Assembly (NCBI GenBank): GCA_052389895.1
Contig: JBQTHM010000017.1
Location: 6,404 to 70,403 of the forward strand
Direction of reading: 5' to 3'
DNA: 64,000 nt
Source of the DNA: CAVVXX01 sp052389895
GTDB taxonomy: Bacteria > Pseudomonadota > Alphaproteobacteria > Micropepsales > Micropepsaceae
Part shown: positions 1 to 9,683 of the stretch, piece by piece
How positions within the stretch are numbered: the stretch's first letter is position 1
How the letters are laid out: the number at the start of each line of letters is the position of its first letter
Notes under the pieces: generated by a model
Told to the model about the DNA's origin: nothing
Databases searched by the model: none
Seen by the model: the letters and a program-made list of their open reading frames with translations, nothing else
Made by a program: the position numbers and the translations under genes

Positions 1-1
1 T

Positions 2-1537
2 TACGGCGTGGGCGCGAAGATAGCAGCGGCCACTAAGAGCCCTGCTGGAGTAATCTACCAATCATGGAAAAACGGCGAAGGATCGATGGTTCAGTTGGAA
101 AAGAATGCTGCTACCGGCGAATATGGATTGCGCCAATGGGAGCTCAAGGATGGAACGTATTCGCATCACGTTCCTTTAGACGAAGCAGTACGACCTGCAG
201 AAATAGGAGCACACGGCACTAAAGTGATTTTGCTCGGTATGAAGAGCTCAGACAACACTATAGCTCCACCAGCCGATGCAGCTTCGCCCTCCCGTTGGAT
301 TTCGAAGTATCTCAACACTCGGTATTTTGAATTCCCCGCAGGGTTCACGATCAAAGCTCGTGAAGGATGGGATAGTCCCAGAACAGATAAAGACCGGAAC
401 CTGCTTCGCACTATCACTGGGCAGAAGCCATATCTCGATCAACACGCGATTGCTTCTGGGACCGAACAATTGTCAAACGCAAGAGCCCATTGGTGGATTC
501 TGAAAGATGAGCCAGCAATTTCAAATAACAGCGGTTTTATTGAATCTGCTGGTCATGTAGCAGCGCTGTATCAGAATGAACTTTATGACAGAGCGACGGC
601 ACGGGCAGGTACGGCATTGCTTCAAAGGTTTGGGATCCTTTTTGGATATCGTTTTGTCGTCTTGTATGTCGAGCCCGTGTCCGAGAAGGACGAAACGCTA
701 ACTACGAACACGGCCAGAACAACGTTACTACTTAGTGGCGAGAAACTGCCATGGGAAGAGTGGGCATACGAGTTTCGCGAGAAGATGCCGAAGAAGTTAG
801 CAGACTTCGTCAATGAAAAGGCCGCAGCCCTAACTGAGAAAGATTACGTTAGTACGATCAGGGAGCGCTTAAAGACCCTAATGGATCTTTATAAAGTCAC
901 TCGATATCGGCCCGCCCCTGCCGGCGTCTATCTTTCCGATCAATCTTCGTCAGTGCGTATCGGAAGATCCCAGCTCTCGGCTCTCAAGTCCGATGGAGGA
1001 AGCGGCAATTCGAGGGACGCAAAGACTTCCGGTGGCGGTCAACGTGACGGCGAGGTCGGTAATATCTATCACCTATTCGAGAAAAAAGGTGGTGTGCTAA
1101 GCGACAAGTCCGCTTCTGATCCGTTTCCAATCGTGAAGTGGGTCAGCACAGAAAATGACACGCGAACAGCAGACGATGGCATGGAGGATAAGGCGGCAAC
1201 TTTTCTTCCTGCCCAAAATACTCTGCTAATTAATGCCGACTTTCGTGTCTTCAAGGATATGATTGTCCGCCTCTGTAAGGAAAAGGATATGGCGGGTGGA
1301 CTGGGCGTTCAAAGCGTGGTCGATGAAGTGGTCCATCAATGGTTTGAGCAGGCGCTTATCGAGACGGTTCTCGGAATTCAACAACTAAAAGGCAGCAAAG
1401 AATGGGCACAGGACGAGATTGACAAGGCGCTATCGCCGGAAGCCCTAACCAGTGCAGTGATGCAGCGATACCATGTCTATATCGCCTGCCGCCGCGACCT
1501 GGGCGCTAAATTCGGCAAATTTGCCGCGTCAAGTTAA
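2..1537 (+). CDS. GHKL-family (HSP90/gyrase B/histidine-kinase-like) ATPase, 5'-truncated by window edge
   Basis: The reading frame is open to the first base. It begins inside what looks like the GHKL G1 box: the residues Y-G-V-G-A-K-I lie in frame before and around a GTG at 8, so that GTG is unlikely to be the true start. A second ATP-lid-type motif, H-G-T-K-V-I-L-L-G, follows at about residue 70, as in GHKL ATPases. The rest (about 400 residues) has no domain I recognise. It is soluble, without signal peptide or membrane segment, and has a low-complexity Ser/Gly-rich linker around residue 330. Sampled 60-base lines range from 40% to 57% G+C, below the roughly 60-65% of the core genes to the right, which suggests acquisition. 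The partner genes, if any, lie left of the window. The ATPase fold is likely; the biological role is unknown. Confidence 0.7.
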   Translation, partial: YGVGAKIAAATKSPAGVIYQSWKNGEGSMVQLEKNAATGEYGLRQWELKDGTYSHHVPLDEAVRPAEIGAHGTKVILLGMKSSDNTIAPPADAASPSRWISKYLNTRYFEFPAGFTIKAREGWDSPRTDKDRNLLRTITGQKPYLDQHAIASGTEQLSNARAHWWILKDEPAISNNSGFIESAGHVAALYQNELYDRATARAGTALLQRFGILFGYRFVVLYVEPVSEKDETLTTNTARTTLLLSGEKLPWEEWAYEFREKMPKKLADFVNEKAAALTEKDYVSTIRERLKTLMDLYKVTRYRPAPAGVYLSDQSSSVRIGRSQLSALKSDGGSGNSRDAKTSGGGQRDGEVGNIYHLFEKKGGVLSDKSASDPFPIVKWVSTENDTRTADDGMEDKAATFLPAQNTLLINADFRVFKDMIVRLCKEKDMAGGLGVQSVVDEVVHQWFEQALIETVLGIQQLKGSKEWAQDEIDKALSPEALTSAVMQRYHVYIACRRDLGAKFGKFAASS

Positions 1538-1773
1538 CCGGCATACTGAGTGTCTTGCCCGGCGTAAATAAGACGCGGACATATCGATCAACTTGCACTC
1601 ACGGCGTCCCTATCAAAGTCGCGATCCGTGTCTTAATGGCCTTCGCATCGTTCGTCGGCAGTGGTCTAATGTGGCGCAAAACCCGCGTGGCATCCACCGT
1701 GGCGATCTTTGCCGGGCGCACGCGTGAAGGAGCGGGCAGGGCTGCCGGCTTCTCGGCATGAGGATTGCGTTGC

Positions 1774-2001
1774 CTAAAGCGACTTATAGGCGCGCTCATC
1801 GGCCTCGCTGGCCCACTCGCTGAAGGTGGCAAAGGGATTGTCCTCGGCGCCCGCGTTCGCCTTTTCGATCACCACGCGCTTGCCGTCGAACACATAGCGC
1901 AGCAGGTCGCCCGGCTTGAGCTTGAGCCGCTCGCGCACCGCCTTGGGGATTGTCGTGCGTCCATTAGAACCAATATGTGAAATCCGCTGACCCTTTTTCA
2001 T
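1774..2001 (-). CDS. AbrB/MazE/SpoVT-type DNA-binding protein, PrlF-like antitoxin
   Basis: A 75-residue protein with a swapped-hairpin AbrB domain: the core I-G-S-N-G-R-T-T-I-P-K-A-V-R-E-R-L-K-L-K-P-G-D is the classic SpoVT/AbrB signature. The C-terminal tail (P-F-A-T-F-S-E-W-A-S-E-A-D) resembles that of PrlF-type antitoxins, which bind their own promoter and neutralise an RNase toxin. The frame stays open upstream to 2094, but I chose the ATG at 2001 because AGGGG lies about 7 bases upstream and the AbrB core follows at once. The 236 bases downstream (1538-1773) hold no convincing toxin gene, so it appears to be an orphan, next to the foreign-looking gene at the window start. A plain AbrB regulator is the alternative. 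Confidence 0.8.
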   Translation of the reverse strand: MKKGQRISHIGSNGRTTIPKAVRERLKLKPGDLLRYVFDGKRVVIEKANAGAEDNPFATFSEWASEADERAYKSL

Positions 2002-2056
2002 TTTGTTGCCCCTGAACGGTATGAGCCAAATTGGCAGGCGGCGGAGCACCAGCGAA

Positions 2057-2965
2057 TTATTTTGCTTCGGGTTTCTGCACCGCCACGTGGTCAAGTGCAG
2101 CCCGCAATCCGGTAAGGAGCTTACCTAGTTCGTCATGCGCCCAAAAGTGCATGAAGAACAACCGTGGCTCTTCATCCAGCATATGGTTATGTAGAGCCGT
2201 CACCTCAATGCCATTCTCACGCAGCGCGCGCAGCACGGGATTGACCTCCGGCGCCGTCAACACGAAATCGCCGGCGATCGCCGCCTTGCCGGCGCCGGCC
2301 GGCTGGAAATTGATCGCTTCCGCCGCGCCCATTGCTGCGGGCAGGGCGATCCCATGTTCTTTCGTCGCCTCCGCGCGCGGAATGCTCACCTGATAGACGC
2401 CGCCCGCGACCTTTCCCGTCGCGGCCAGCGCCCTGTCGACCGCCGCCGTGTCGAGATCGATTTTGGCCGGCGATGCCGGCGCTGGCGACGGTCCCAAAGG
2501 CGTCTTGCTCAGCGCGAGCGCAGCGTGCAGCACGCGCGCGAGCGTCACCGCGTCGCCTTCCGCAAAGACGTGCATGTAGAGTGTCGCGGGCCGCGCGCGC
2601 AGCAAATGGTTGTGCAGCGCCGTGATTGCGATGTTGCTCGCGGCGAGCTTCTTCATCACCGGGCCGACTTCGTCTTCCGTCAGCACGAGGTCGCCCATGA
2701 CCATCGTCCTGTTTCCCATGGGCGCGAAGGCGAGCCACGAACCGAGCGCCAGCGAAGGCTTGAGCGCCACGCCGTCAAGCGTGACATGCAAATCAGAGCG
2801 TGGCAGCCCGACCCGATAGATGCCGCCTGGCGTCACTGCGCCGGATTTCCCAAGCGCGCTGCCGACGGCAGTCCAGTCGCGATCGGCTGCCAATACGCCG
2901 TCGGGCTTGGCCATGAGTGCGAGCAGCAACACTATAGCAGAAGCGCAAAATTGCTTTTTTGTCAT
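2057..2965 (-). CDS. Exported protein with two tandem DUF1259 domains
   Basis: 302 residues with a Sec signal peptide (charged MTKKQ, then a hydrophobic stretch ending near A-L-A at about residue 26). The mature part consists of two copies of the DUF1259 (LppY/LpqO-like) fold at about 30-150 and 170-295. Each copy carries an equivalent G-x-Y-x-V-x-x-P-R start and a T-A-L-H-N-H-(L/M)-L block followed by M-H-(V/F) and a C-terminal amphipathic helix. A Pro/Ala-rich linker joins them. The conserved HNH histidines suggest metal or ligand binding, but the function of DUF1259 is not established. It stands alone, with the ABC exporter genes downstream on the same strand and a 43-base gap. Confidence 0.85.
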   Translation of the reverse strand: MTKKQFCASAIVLLLALMAKPDGVLAADRDWTAVGSALGKSGAVTPGGIYRVGLPRSDLHVTLDGVALKPSLALGSWLAFAPMGNRTMVMGDLVLTEDEVGPVMKKLAASNIAITALHNHLLRARPATLYMHVFAEGDAVTLARVLHAALALSKTPLGPSPAPASPAKIDLDTAAVDRALAATGKVAGGVYQVSIPRAEATKEHGIALPAAMGAAEAINFQPAGAGKAAIAGDFVLTAPEVNPVLRALRENGIEVTALHNHMLDEEPRLFFMHFWAHDELGKLLTGLRAALDHVAVQKPEAK

Positions 2966-3008
2966 GTTGGCCTCCTGGCCAGTGCCAGAGGACTGCTCTC
3001 CGACACGC

Positions 3009-3766
3009 TCACGTCTTCAACCGATAACCCGTCCGAAAGATCCAGACGATGATGGCAAGGCACACGATCAGGAACAATACGCTTATGCCCAGGCTGATCC
3101 AGATGCTGACATCGGCGATGCCGTAGAAGCTCCAGCGGAAGCCGCTCACCAGGTACACCACCGGGTTGAACAGCGTGACCGTGCGCCAGAAGGGCGGCAG
3201 CATGTCGATGGAGTAGAACGTGCCGCCCAAGAACGTGAGCGGGGTGATGATGAGCAGCGGCACCGCTTGCAGCTTGTCGAATCCGTCGGCCATGACCCCG
3301 AGAATGAATCCGAGGAGGCTGAAATTGAGCGAGGTGAGCACCAGGAACAGCACCATAACGAACGGGTGCTGGACATACAGCGGCACGAAGAAAGCGGCGG
3401 TGGCCAGGATGATGGCGCCGATAATGATGGACTTCGTCGCCGCCGCGCCGACATAGCTGGTGACGATCTCGATGGCCGAAATGGGCGCGGAAAGGATTTC
3501 GTAGATGGTGCCGACGAAGCGGGGGAAATAGATGCCGAAGGCGGCGTTCGCCACGCTCTGGGTGAGCAGGGAGAGCATGATCAGCCCGGGCACCAGGAAG
3601 GCGCCGTAGCTGACCCCTTCCACCGAGGCGATGCGCCCGCCGATCGCCGCCCCGAAAATGATGAAATAGAGAGAGGTGGTGAGCACGGGCGAAACGATGC
3701 TCTGCATGGCGGTGCGGAAGGCGCGCGCCATTTCGAAGCGGTAGATGGCCTGCATCGCGCGCCAGT

Positions 3767-3770
<4 letters not shown>
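3009..3770 (-). CDS. ABC-2 type exporter permease (YadH-like)
   Basis: 253 residues, the ABC-2 membrane domain of a two-component exporter. About six membrane segments are visible, with the family features G-A-F-L-V-P-G-L-I-M in the second quarter and L-T-F-L-G-G-T-F-Y-S near residue 180. The start at 3770 (MNWRAMQAIY) overlaps the stop of the ATPase gene by ATGA, so the two are translationally coupled. In family terms this matches E. coli YadG/YadH and related drug, lipid or polysaccharide exporters. The substrate cannot be read from sequence. Confidence 0.93.
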
Positions 3771-4690
<920 letters not shown>

Positions 4691-4788
4691 GACGTTGCGG
4701 AATAAATAGTGCGCGGGCGGCCGAAAACAACCGCCCGCGCGAAGTGGGTAGGGATATTACACGCTGGTGCCCCGCGCCAGGCCGCGCG

Positions 4789-5208
4789 TTATCCCGCCGC
4801 GCCCGGCTTTTCGCAATTGACCATCCAGGGCGTGCCGAACCTGTCGATGCACATGCCGAAGCCCTTGGCCCAGAACGTCTCCTGGAAAGGCATCTTCACC
4901 TCGCCGTTGTCGGCCAGGGCGTTGAAGATGCGCTCGCCCTCGGCCGTATCATCGACGTTTATCGAGATGGAGAAGCCTTGCGGCTTGCTGAAGTATTGCG
5001 GCGGGGCGTCCGAGCCCATCAGCACGAAATCGCCAACATTCATGCGCACATGCATGATCTTGTCGCGAGATTCCGGCGTTGTCTTCTCGGACGGCGGCGC
5101 CTCGCCATAGGTCTGCATGAAGCTGATTTTCCCGCGCAGAACTTTCTCGTAGTAGCGGAAGGCTTCGCGGCAATTGCCGTTGAACGAGAGATAGGGGTTC
5201 ATTTTCAT
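4789..5208 (-). CDS. VOC-superfamily protein, PhnB/YjdN-like
   Basis: 139 residues starting MKMNPYLSFNG and continuing N-C-R-E-A-F-R-Y-Y, the usual opening of PhnB/3-demethylubiquinone-methyltransferase-like VOC proteins. The paired beta-alpha-beta-beta-beta modules of the vicinal-oxygen-chelate fold are visible, ending W-A-K-G-F-G-M-C-I-D-R-F-G-T-P-W-M-V-N. The enzymatic activity of this subgroup is generally unknown, so I assign only the fold. Single gene; the upstream sequence contains GGAGCGC just before the ATG on the minus strand. Confidence 0.88.
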   Translation of the reverse strand: MKMNPYLSFNGNCREAFRYYEKVLRGKISFMQTYGEAPPSEKTTPESRDKIMHVRMNVGDFVLMGSDAPPQYFSKPQGFSISINVDDTAEGERIFNALADNGEVKMPFQETFWAKGFGMCIDRFGTPWMVNCEKPGAAG

Positions 5209-5304
5209 GGGGGCGCTCCTTTGGCATCGTCCCTCTTGTACCGCGCTGGCAGGAGCGCGTCATCGGCAGATCGTAGGTTGCACTGCGTTTTGGGGCGGCG
5301 CAGG

Positions 5305-6498
5305 CTAACGCGCTTTGGCGTGGGTCCGCTGCGCCAAAGGTTCCGCGGTCTTTTCGATTATGACCGCTTCGCCGTTGTGCAGGGCAATGGCCAGCTTTCC
5401 CTCGCGCAGGCGACGCGCGTCATTGCCGAATACTTCGGCGCGCCAGCCACGCAGCGCGGCCACCCCGTCATCGTCGCCGGCGGCGAGCCGCTCCAGGTCT
5501 TCCGTACCTGCCACAAGGCGTGGTGCCACGCCATATTCGTTGCAGCGCAGGCGCAATAGCGTCTTCAACAGGTCAAGCGCGGCCGGACTGGGTTCCTTTC
5601 CACGCCTGCGCGCCTCACGCGCGACCGCATCTTCGGGCGGGGGCGTTTCGAGGCCGTGCTTGACTGCCGCGAGCAGCAACCTTCCCTGCCGCGAGGCGCC
5701 ATAGCCGCGGGGAAGCGCACGGATATGGCCGAGCGCCTCCGCGTCAGACGGCGGATGGGCGGCAATTTCGAGTAGCGCCTCATCTTTCAGGACGCGATTG
5801 CGTGGCACGTCGAGTTTCTGCGCCTCTTGCTCGCGCCAGGCTGCCAACGCAACTGCCACTCCGATAAATCTCCTGTTCGCAGAACGCATCCGCAAACGCC
5901 GCCAGGCATGCTCAGGAGCAAGCCGGTAGGTTTGCGGGTCGGCAAGAACGGCTTCCTCCTCGTCGAGCCAGCTTCTGCGGTCGGCGCGGTCAAGTTCGCG
6001 CGACAGATACTCATATACATTGCAAAGGTGCGTGACGTCAGAGATGGCGTACTCCAACTGGCGCTGCGTAAGCGGGCGCCGACTCCAGTCGGTGAAGCGG
6101 GCGGATTTGTCGACCTCGGCTTTGGTGATGCGCCGGACAAGCATCTCATAGGATGCGGCTTCCCCGAAGCCGCAGACCATGGCCGCAATCTGCGTGTCGA
6201 ACATCGGTTCCGGTATGACACTGCCTTTGTGGAAAAATATCTCCACATCCTGTCGCGCGGCGTGGAAGACCTTGACGACGCTCTTGTCGGTCAGCAGCGC
6301 ATAGAGGGGGGCGAGATCAAGTCCATGTGCGAGTGGATCAATAATGGCGGCTGTCTCGGGATTCGCGGCCTGGAGCAGGCAAAGCTTCGGCCAATAGGTC
6401 TGGTCGCGCATGAATTCCGTGTCCAGCGCGACATAGGGCTCGCGGGCCAATTCGGTGCACAACGCCCCCAGACCAGCGGTGGTATCCACGATCCGCAT
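5305..6498 (-). CDS. rnd: Ribonuclease D
   Basis: 397 residues. The N-terminal DEDD 3'-5' exonuclease domain has A-L-D-T-E-F near 26, H-A-A-R-Q-D-V-E near 80 and Y-A-I-S-D-V near 150, giving the four acidic residues and the Y of the DEDDy type. An HRDC domain follows at about 205-290 (A-L-A-A-W-R-E-Q-E-A-Q-K-L-D-V-P-R-N-R-V). The length fits the family. RNase D trims the 3' ends of stable RNAs. It is divergent from aspS with 92 bases between the start codons, an arrangement common in alphaproteobacteria. Confidence 0.95.
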   Translation of the reverse strand: MRIVDTTAGLGALCTELAREPYVALDTEFMRDQTYWPKLCLLQAANPETAAIIDPLAHGLDLAPLYALLTDKSVVKVFHAARQDVEIFFHKGSVIPEPMFDTQIAAMVCGFGEAASYEMLVRRITKAEVDKSARFTDWSRRPLTQRQLEYAISDVTHLCNVYEYLSRELDRADRRSWLDEEEAVLADPQTYRLAPEHAWRRLRMRSANRRFIGVAVALAAWREQEAQKLDVPRNRVLKDEALLEIAAHPPSDAEALGHIRALPRGYGASRQGRLLLAAVKHGLETPPPEDAVAREARRRGKEPSPAALDLLKTLLRLRCNEYGVAPRLVAGTEDLERLAAGDDDGVAALRGWRAEVFGNDARRLREGKLAIALHNGEAVIIEKTAEPLAQRTHAKAR

Positions 6499-6590
6499 AG
6501 CGCGGGTTTAGCGGATTCGAGCGGGCACGTCGCGGCCCTTGACTTGACCGCGACCGGTTCCCACAAACGCCCATCCTCAGGGGTTTTCAG

Positions 6591-8396
6591 ATGAGTTCGC
6601 TTCACCCGTACCGCACGCATACCTGCGGGGCATTGCGAAAGACAGATGTCGGCAAGCGCGCGCGCGTCTCTGGCTGGGTGCATCGGGTGCGCGACCACGG
6701 CGGTCTCCTGTTCATAGACCTGCGCGACCACTACGGCGTCACCCAGTGCGTGGTTGAACCGGACGCACCGGCGTTCGCAGTTGCCTCGGAAGCTCGCTCG
6801 GAATGGGTGCTCACCATCACCGGGCCCGTGGTCGCCCGCTCGCCGGATACCGTGAATAAGGACTTGCCCACGGGGGAGATCGAAATCCGCATAGAAGAAG
6901 TGGGAGTGCTTTCGCGCGCAGCCGAGCTTCCAATGCCCATTTTCGGTGACGCGGAATACCCGGAGGAAACGCGTCTGCGCTACCGTTTCCTGGACCTGCG
7001 GCGCGAAAAGGTACACCGCAACATAACGCTGCGCTCGAAAGTCATCGAGTCAATCCGCCGGCGAATGATCGCACAAGGGTTCACCGAGTTTCAGACGCCG
7101 ATCTTAACCGCGTCATCGCCGGAAGGGGCGCGAGACTTTCTCGTGCCTTCGCGGCTGCACCCTGGCAAGTTCTATGCATTGCCGCAGGCGCCGCAACAGT
7201 TCAAACAGCTCGCTATGGTCGCGGGGTTCGACCGCTATTTCCAGATTGCACCGTGCTTTCGCGACGAAGATGCGCGTGCAGACCGCAGTCCCGGCGAATT
7301 TTATCAGCTCGACTTCGAGATGAGCTTTGTTACACAGGAGGACGTGTTCGCGGCCATCGAGCCGGTGTTGCACGGTGTATTCAGCGAGTTTGCCAACGGC
7401 CGCACCGTGTCGCCGGTGCCATTTCCACGCATCCCTTACGATGAATCACTGCTTAAATACGGTACAGATAAGCCGGACCTGCGCAATCCGCTTGTTATCC
7501 GTGACGTGACAGAAGCTTTTGCTCGCCCGGACGTAGAGTTCAAGGCGTTCAAGGGCAAGACCGTGCGCGCCATCCCGGCGCCCGGCGCGGCGTCGCAGTC
7601 CCGCTCTTGGTTCGACAAGCTCAACGATTGGGCACGCGCTGAAGGCGCGCCGGGCCTTGGATATATTGTGTTCGAGGAAGAAAGCGGAGAGCTTGCCGGT
7701 AAGGGGCCAATTGCGAAGTTCCTGTCCGCGGACGCGCTGAAGCTTCTGGCCGGGAAGACGACCGCGCGAGCGGGCGATGCCGTCTTTTTTGCTGCCGACA
7801 AGGCGGAGCGCGCCGCCGCGTTGGCCGGTTCCGCGCGCCTTCGCATTGGCAACGAGCTGAACCTGTCGAAGACGAATTGCTTCGAATTCTGCTGGACGGT
7901 GGATTTTCCGATGTATGAGTGGAACGACGAAGCGAAACGTATCGATTTTTCCCATAATCCATTCTCAATGCCGAATTTCGACCGGGAGAAATTCCTGAAA
8001 CTTGAGCTCGACGACAGGGACACGATTCTCGGAATCAGGGCCCTGCAATACGATATAGTGTGCAATGGAGTGGAGTTGTCTTCAGGCGCCATCCGCAACC
8101 ACGATCCAGAAGTAATGCTGAAGGCGTTCGAGATCGCAAGCTATACGCGCGAAGAGACGGAGACGCAGTTTGCCGGCATGCTGAATGCGTTCCGTTGCGG
8201 CGCTCCGCCCCACGGCGGTTCGGCGCCAGGCGTCGACCGCATGGTAATGCTGATCGCCGGCGAGGAAAATCTGCGCGAAGTGACGATGTTCCCAATGAAC
8301 CAGCAAGCGGAGGATCTCATGATGGGCGCGCCGTCCGAGGTTTCACCCAAACAACTGCGCGATCTGCACATTCGCGTTGTTATACCGGAAAAGTAA
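6591..8396 (+). CDS. aspS: Aspartyl-tRNA synthetase
   Basis: 601 residues, the bacterial-type AspRS length. It has an N-terminal OB-fold anticodon domain (about 1-110, with G-W-V-H-R-V-R-D-H-G-G), class II motif 2 (F-R-D-E-D-A-R-A-D-R-S-P-G-E-F-Y-Q-L-D) near 222, the GAD insertion at about 300-420, and motif 3 near 545-560 in the form G-G-S-A-P-G-V-D-R. Many alphaproteobacterial AspRS enzymes are non-discriminating and also charge tRNA-Asn; whether this one is cannot be decided here. It ends 3 bases before the convergent atpF stop. Confidence 0.97.
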   Translation: MSSLHPYRTHTCGALRKTDVGKRARVSGWVHRVRDHGGLLFIDLRDHYGVTQCVVEPDAPAFAVASEARSEWVLTITGPVVARSPDTVNKDLPTGEIEIRIEEVGVLSRAAELPMPIFGDAEYPEETRLRYRFLDLRREKVHRNITLRSKVIESIRRRMIAQGFTEFQTPILTASSPEGARDFLVPSRLHPGKFYALPQAPQQFKQLAMVAGFDRYFQIAPCFRDEDARADRSPGEFYQLDFEMSFVTQEDVFAAIEPVLHGVFSEFANGRTVSPVPFPRIPYDESLLKYGTDKPDLRNPLVIRDVTEAFARPDVEFKAFKGKTVRAIPAPGAASQSRSWFDKLNDWARAEGAPGLGYIVFEEESGELAGKGPIAKFLSADALKLLAGKTTARAGDAVFFAADKAERAAALAGSARLRIGNELNLSKTNCFEFCWTVDFPMYEWNDEAKRIDFSHNPFSMPNFDREKFLKLELDDRDTILGIRALQYDIVCNGVELSSGAIRNHDPEVMLKAFEIASYTREETETQFAGMLNAFRCGAPPHGGSAPGVDRMVMLIAGEENLREVTMFPMNQQAEDLMMGAPSEVSPKQLRDLHIRVVIPEK

Positions 8397-8399
8397 AAT

Positions 8400-8891
8400 T
8401 CAGTCCAACTTCGCGGGAATTTCCTCGAGCGCCTTTTTGGTCAGCTCGGCTGCGCGCTTCTCGTCCATCTTGCCGGCAATGATTTTTTCTGCGGCCGCGG
8501 CTGCCGCGTCCGCCGCGAGCGCGCGGATCTCGGCCAGCGCCTGCTGCTCGGCTTGCGCGATTTTGTCCTGCGCGGCCTTGGCGCGACGCTCGAGTTGCGC
8601 CTTCAGCGCAGCTTTAGATTCCACGGCATAACGCTCGGCTTCCGCGCGCGCTTCGGTGGTAATCGATTCGGCCTCCTTATCAGCCTCCTGCTGTCGGCGG
8701 CGATATTGCCCCAGCAGCACCATCGCCTCGTCGCGCAGCTTGCGCGCGTCGTCGAGCTCAGCGGCAATCGCTGCCGCGCGCTTGTCCAGTGCCCGGCCAA
8801 TCATCGCCGGCACGCGCTTGTAAAGGATAAACCCCACCACAATGACGAAGCCGACGCCGACCCAGAGCTCCGCTTCCTGAAGAAGGTCCAT
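8400..8891 (-). CDS. atpF: ATP synthase F0 subunit b
   Basis: 163 residues: one N-terminal membrane helix (about 8-27, W-V-G-V-G-F-V-I-V-V-G-F), then a long Ala/Glu/Arg-rich coiled coil that forms the peripheral stalk of F1F0 ATP synthase. It is the last gene of the F0 operon; its start lies 2 bases after the stop of the b' gene. The two-stalk-subunit arrangement (b and b') is typical of alphaproteobacteria and photosynthetic bacteria. Confidence 0.93.
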   Translation of the reverse strand: MDLLQEAELWVGVGFVIVVGFILYKRVPAMIGRALDKRAAAIAAELDDARKLRDEAMVLLGQYRRRQQEADKEAESITTEARAEAERYAVESKAALKAQLERRAKAAQDKIAQAEQQALAEIRALAADAAAAAAEKIIAGKMDEKRAAELTKKALEEIPAKLD

Positions 8892-8893
8892 TG

Positions 8894-9433
8894 TTACCTC
8901 GTGTCTGCGCGCGCGGTTTTGGCGGCCGTGTCATCAGCGCCGATGGAAACTCCGATTAGCCGGTTCGCGATTTCCGCAGCTACCTCCTGTGCCACCGAGG
9001 CAACGTTGGCCCTGGCGCTCGCGTGCAGCTTCGCAATGTGCGCCTCAGCCGCGGCAATTGCTTTTTGAGCTTCCGCCTCCGCATCGGCTTTGGCGTGCTC
9101 CACTTCCGACGAAATGCGCTTGCGGTTTTCCTGCGCCAGGGCCTGTGCCCGCGCTTTTGCAGCGGCTAACGCAGACTGATACGCGGCGGATGCTTCCTCC
9201 GCCTCGTGGCGATGCCGCTCGGCCTCCTCGAGGTCGGCAGAAATGCGCAGTTTGCGCTCGGCCATCACCCCCGCAATACGTGGCCCAGCGATGCGCCAAA
9301 GCACGATGAACAAAAGCGCGAACGTCACCGCAAGCCAGAATAGCTGACTTGGAAAGGTTTCTGTCCGGAACGGCGGGAAACCCGCGCCACCTTCGGCAGG
9401 AACTTCTATATGTGCGGCTGGCGCCTCGCTCAT
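8894..9433 (-). CDS. atpF': ATP synthase F0 subunit b'
   Basis: 179 residues. An approximately 30-residue Ala/Pro-rich N-terminal extension precedes one membrane helix (Q-L-F-W-L-A-V-T-F-A-L-L-F-I-V-L) and a long charged coiled coil. It is paralogous to subunit b and forms a b/b' heterodimeric stalk with it. It sits between atpE (1-base gap) and atpF (2-base gap), the standard order. Called b' rather than b from its position and its acidic/Pro-rich N-terminus. Confidence 0.9.
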   Translation of the reverse strand: MSEAPAAHIEVPAEGGAGFPPFRTETFPSQLFWLAVTFALLFIVLWRIAGPRIAGVMAERKLRISADLEEAERHRHEAEEASAAYQSALAAAKARAQALAQENRKRISSEVEHAKADAEAEAQKAIAAAEAHIAKLHASARANVASVAQEVAAEIANRLIGVSIGADDTAAKTARADTR

Positions 9434-9434
9434 C

Positions 9435-9665
9435 CTATAAATCAGTGAACATAAGGATCAGGGCGATCATCAGGCCGAACAGGCCTTGCGCTTCGCATAG
9501 CGCGAAGCCCAAAAGTAGGTTCGTGTACTGGCTCTGCGCGGCGCCTGGATTGCGCAGCGCGCCCGAGATGTAGTTGCCGAAGACCACGCCGATTCCGACC
9601 CCCGAACCCACGAAGGCGATCGTGGCAAGGCCGGCGCCGATGTATTTTGCAGCTGATACGTCCAT
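9435..9665 (-). CDS. atpE: ATP synthase F0 subunit c (proteolipid ring)
   Basis: 76 residues, two membrane helices joined by the polar loop R-N-P. Helix 1 has the Gly-repeat G-S-G-V-G-I-G-V-V-F-G. Helix 2 holds the ion-binding Glu58 in A-L-C-E-A-Q-G. The absence of the extra polar ligands of Na+ rings suggests a proton-type ring. The residue just before the essential Glu is Cys57, a position often Ala or Val in relatives I know. Within the F0 operon, 18 bases after atpB. Confidence 0.96.
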   Translation of the reverse strand: MDVSAAKYIGAGLATIAFVGSGVGIGVVFGNYISGALRNPGAAQSQYTNLLLGFALCEAQGLFGLMIALILMFTDL

Positions 9666-9683
9666 ATCCGATTCCTCTCAGTG

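Noticed and set aside
1599..1832. Minus-strand 77-codon open frame downstream of the antitoxin, considered as its toxin
   Set aside because: It overlaps the antitoxin's end in another frame, shows no PIN, RelE, MazF or YhaV pattern, and has no ribosome site at a sensible start.
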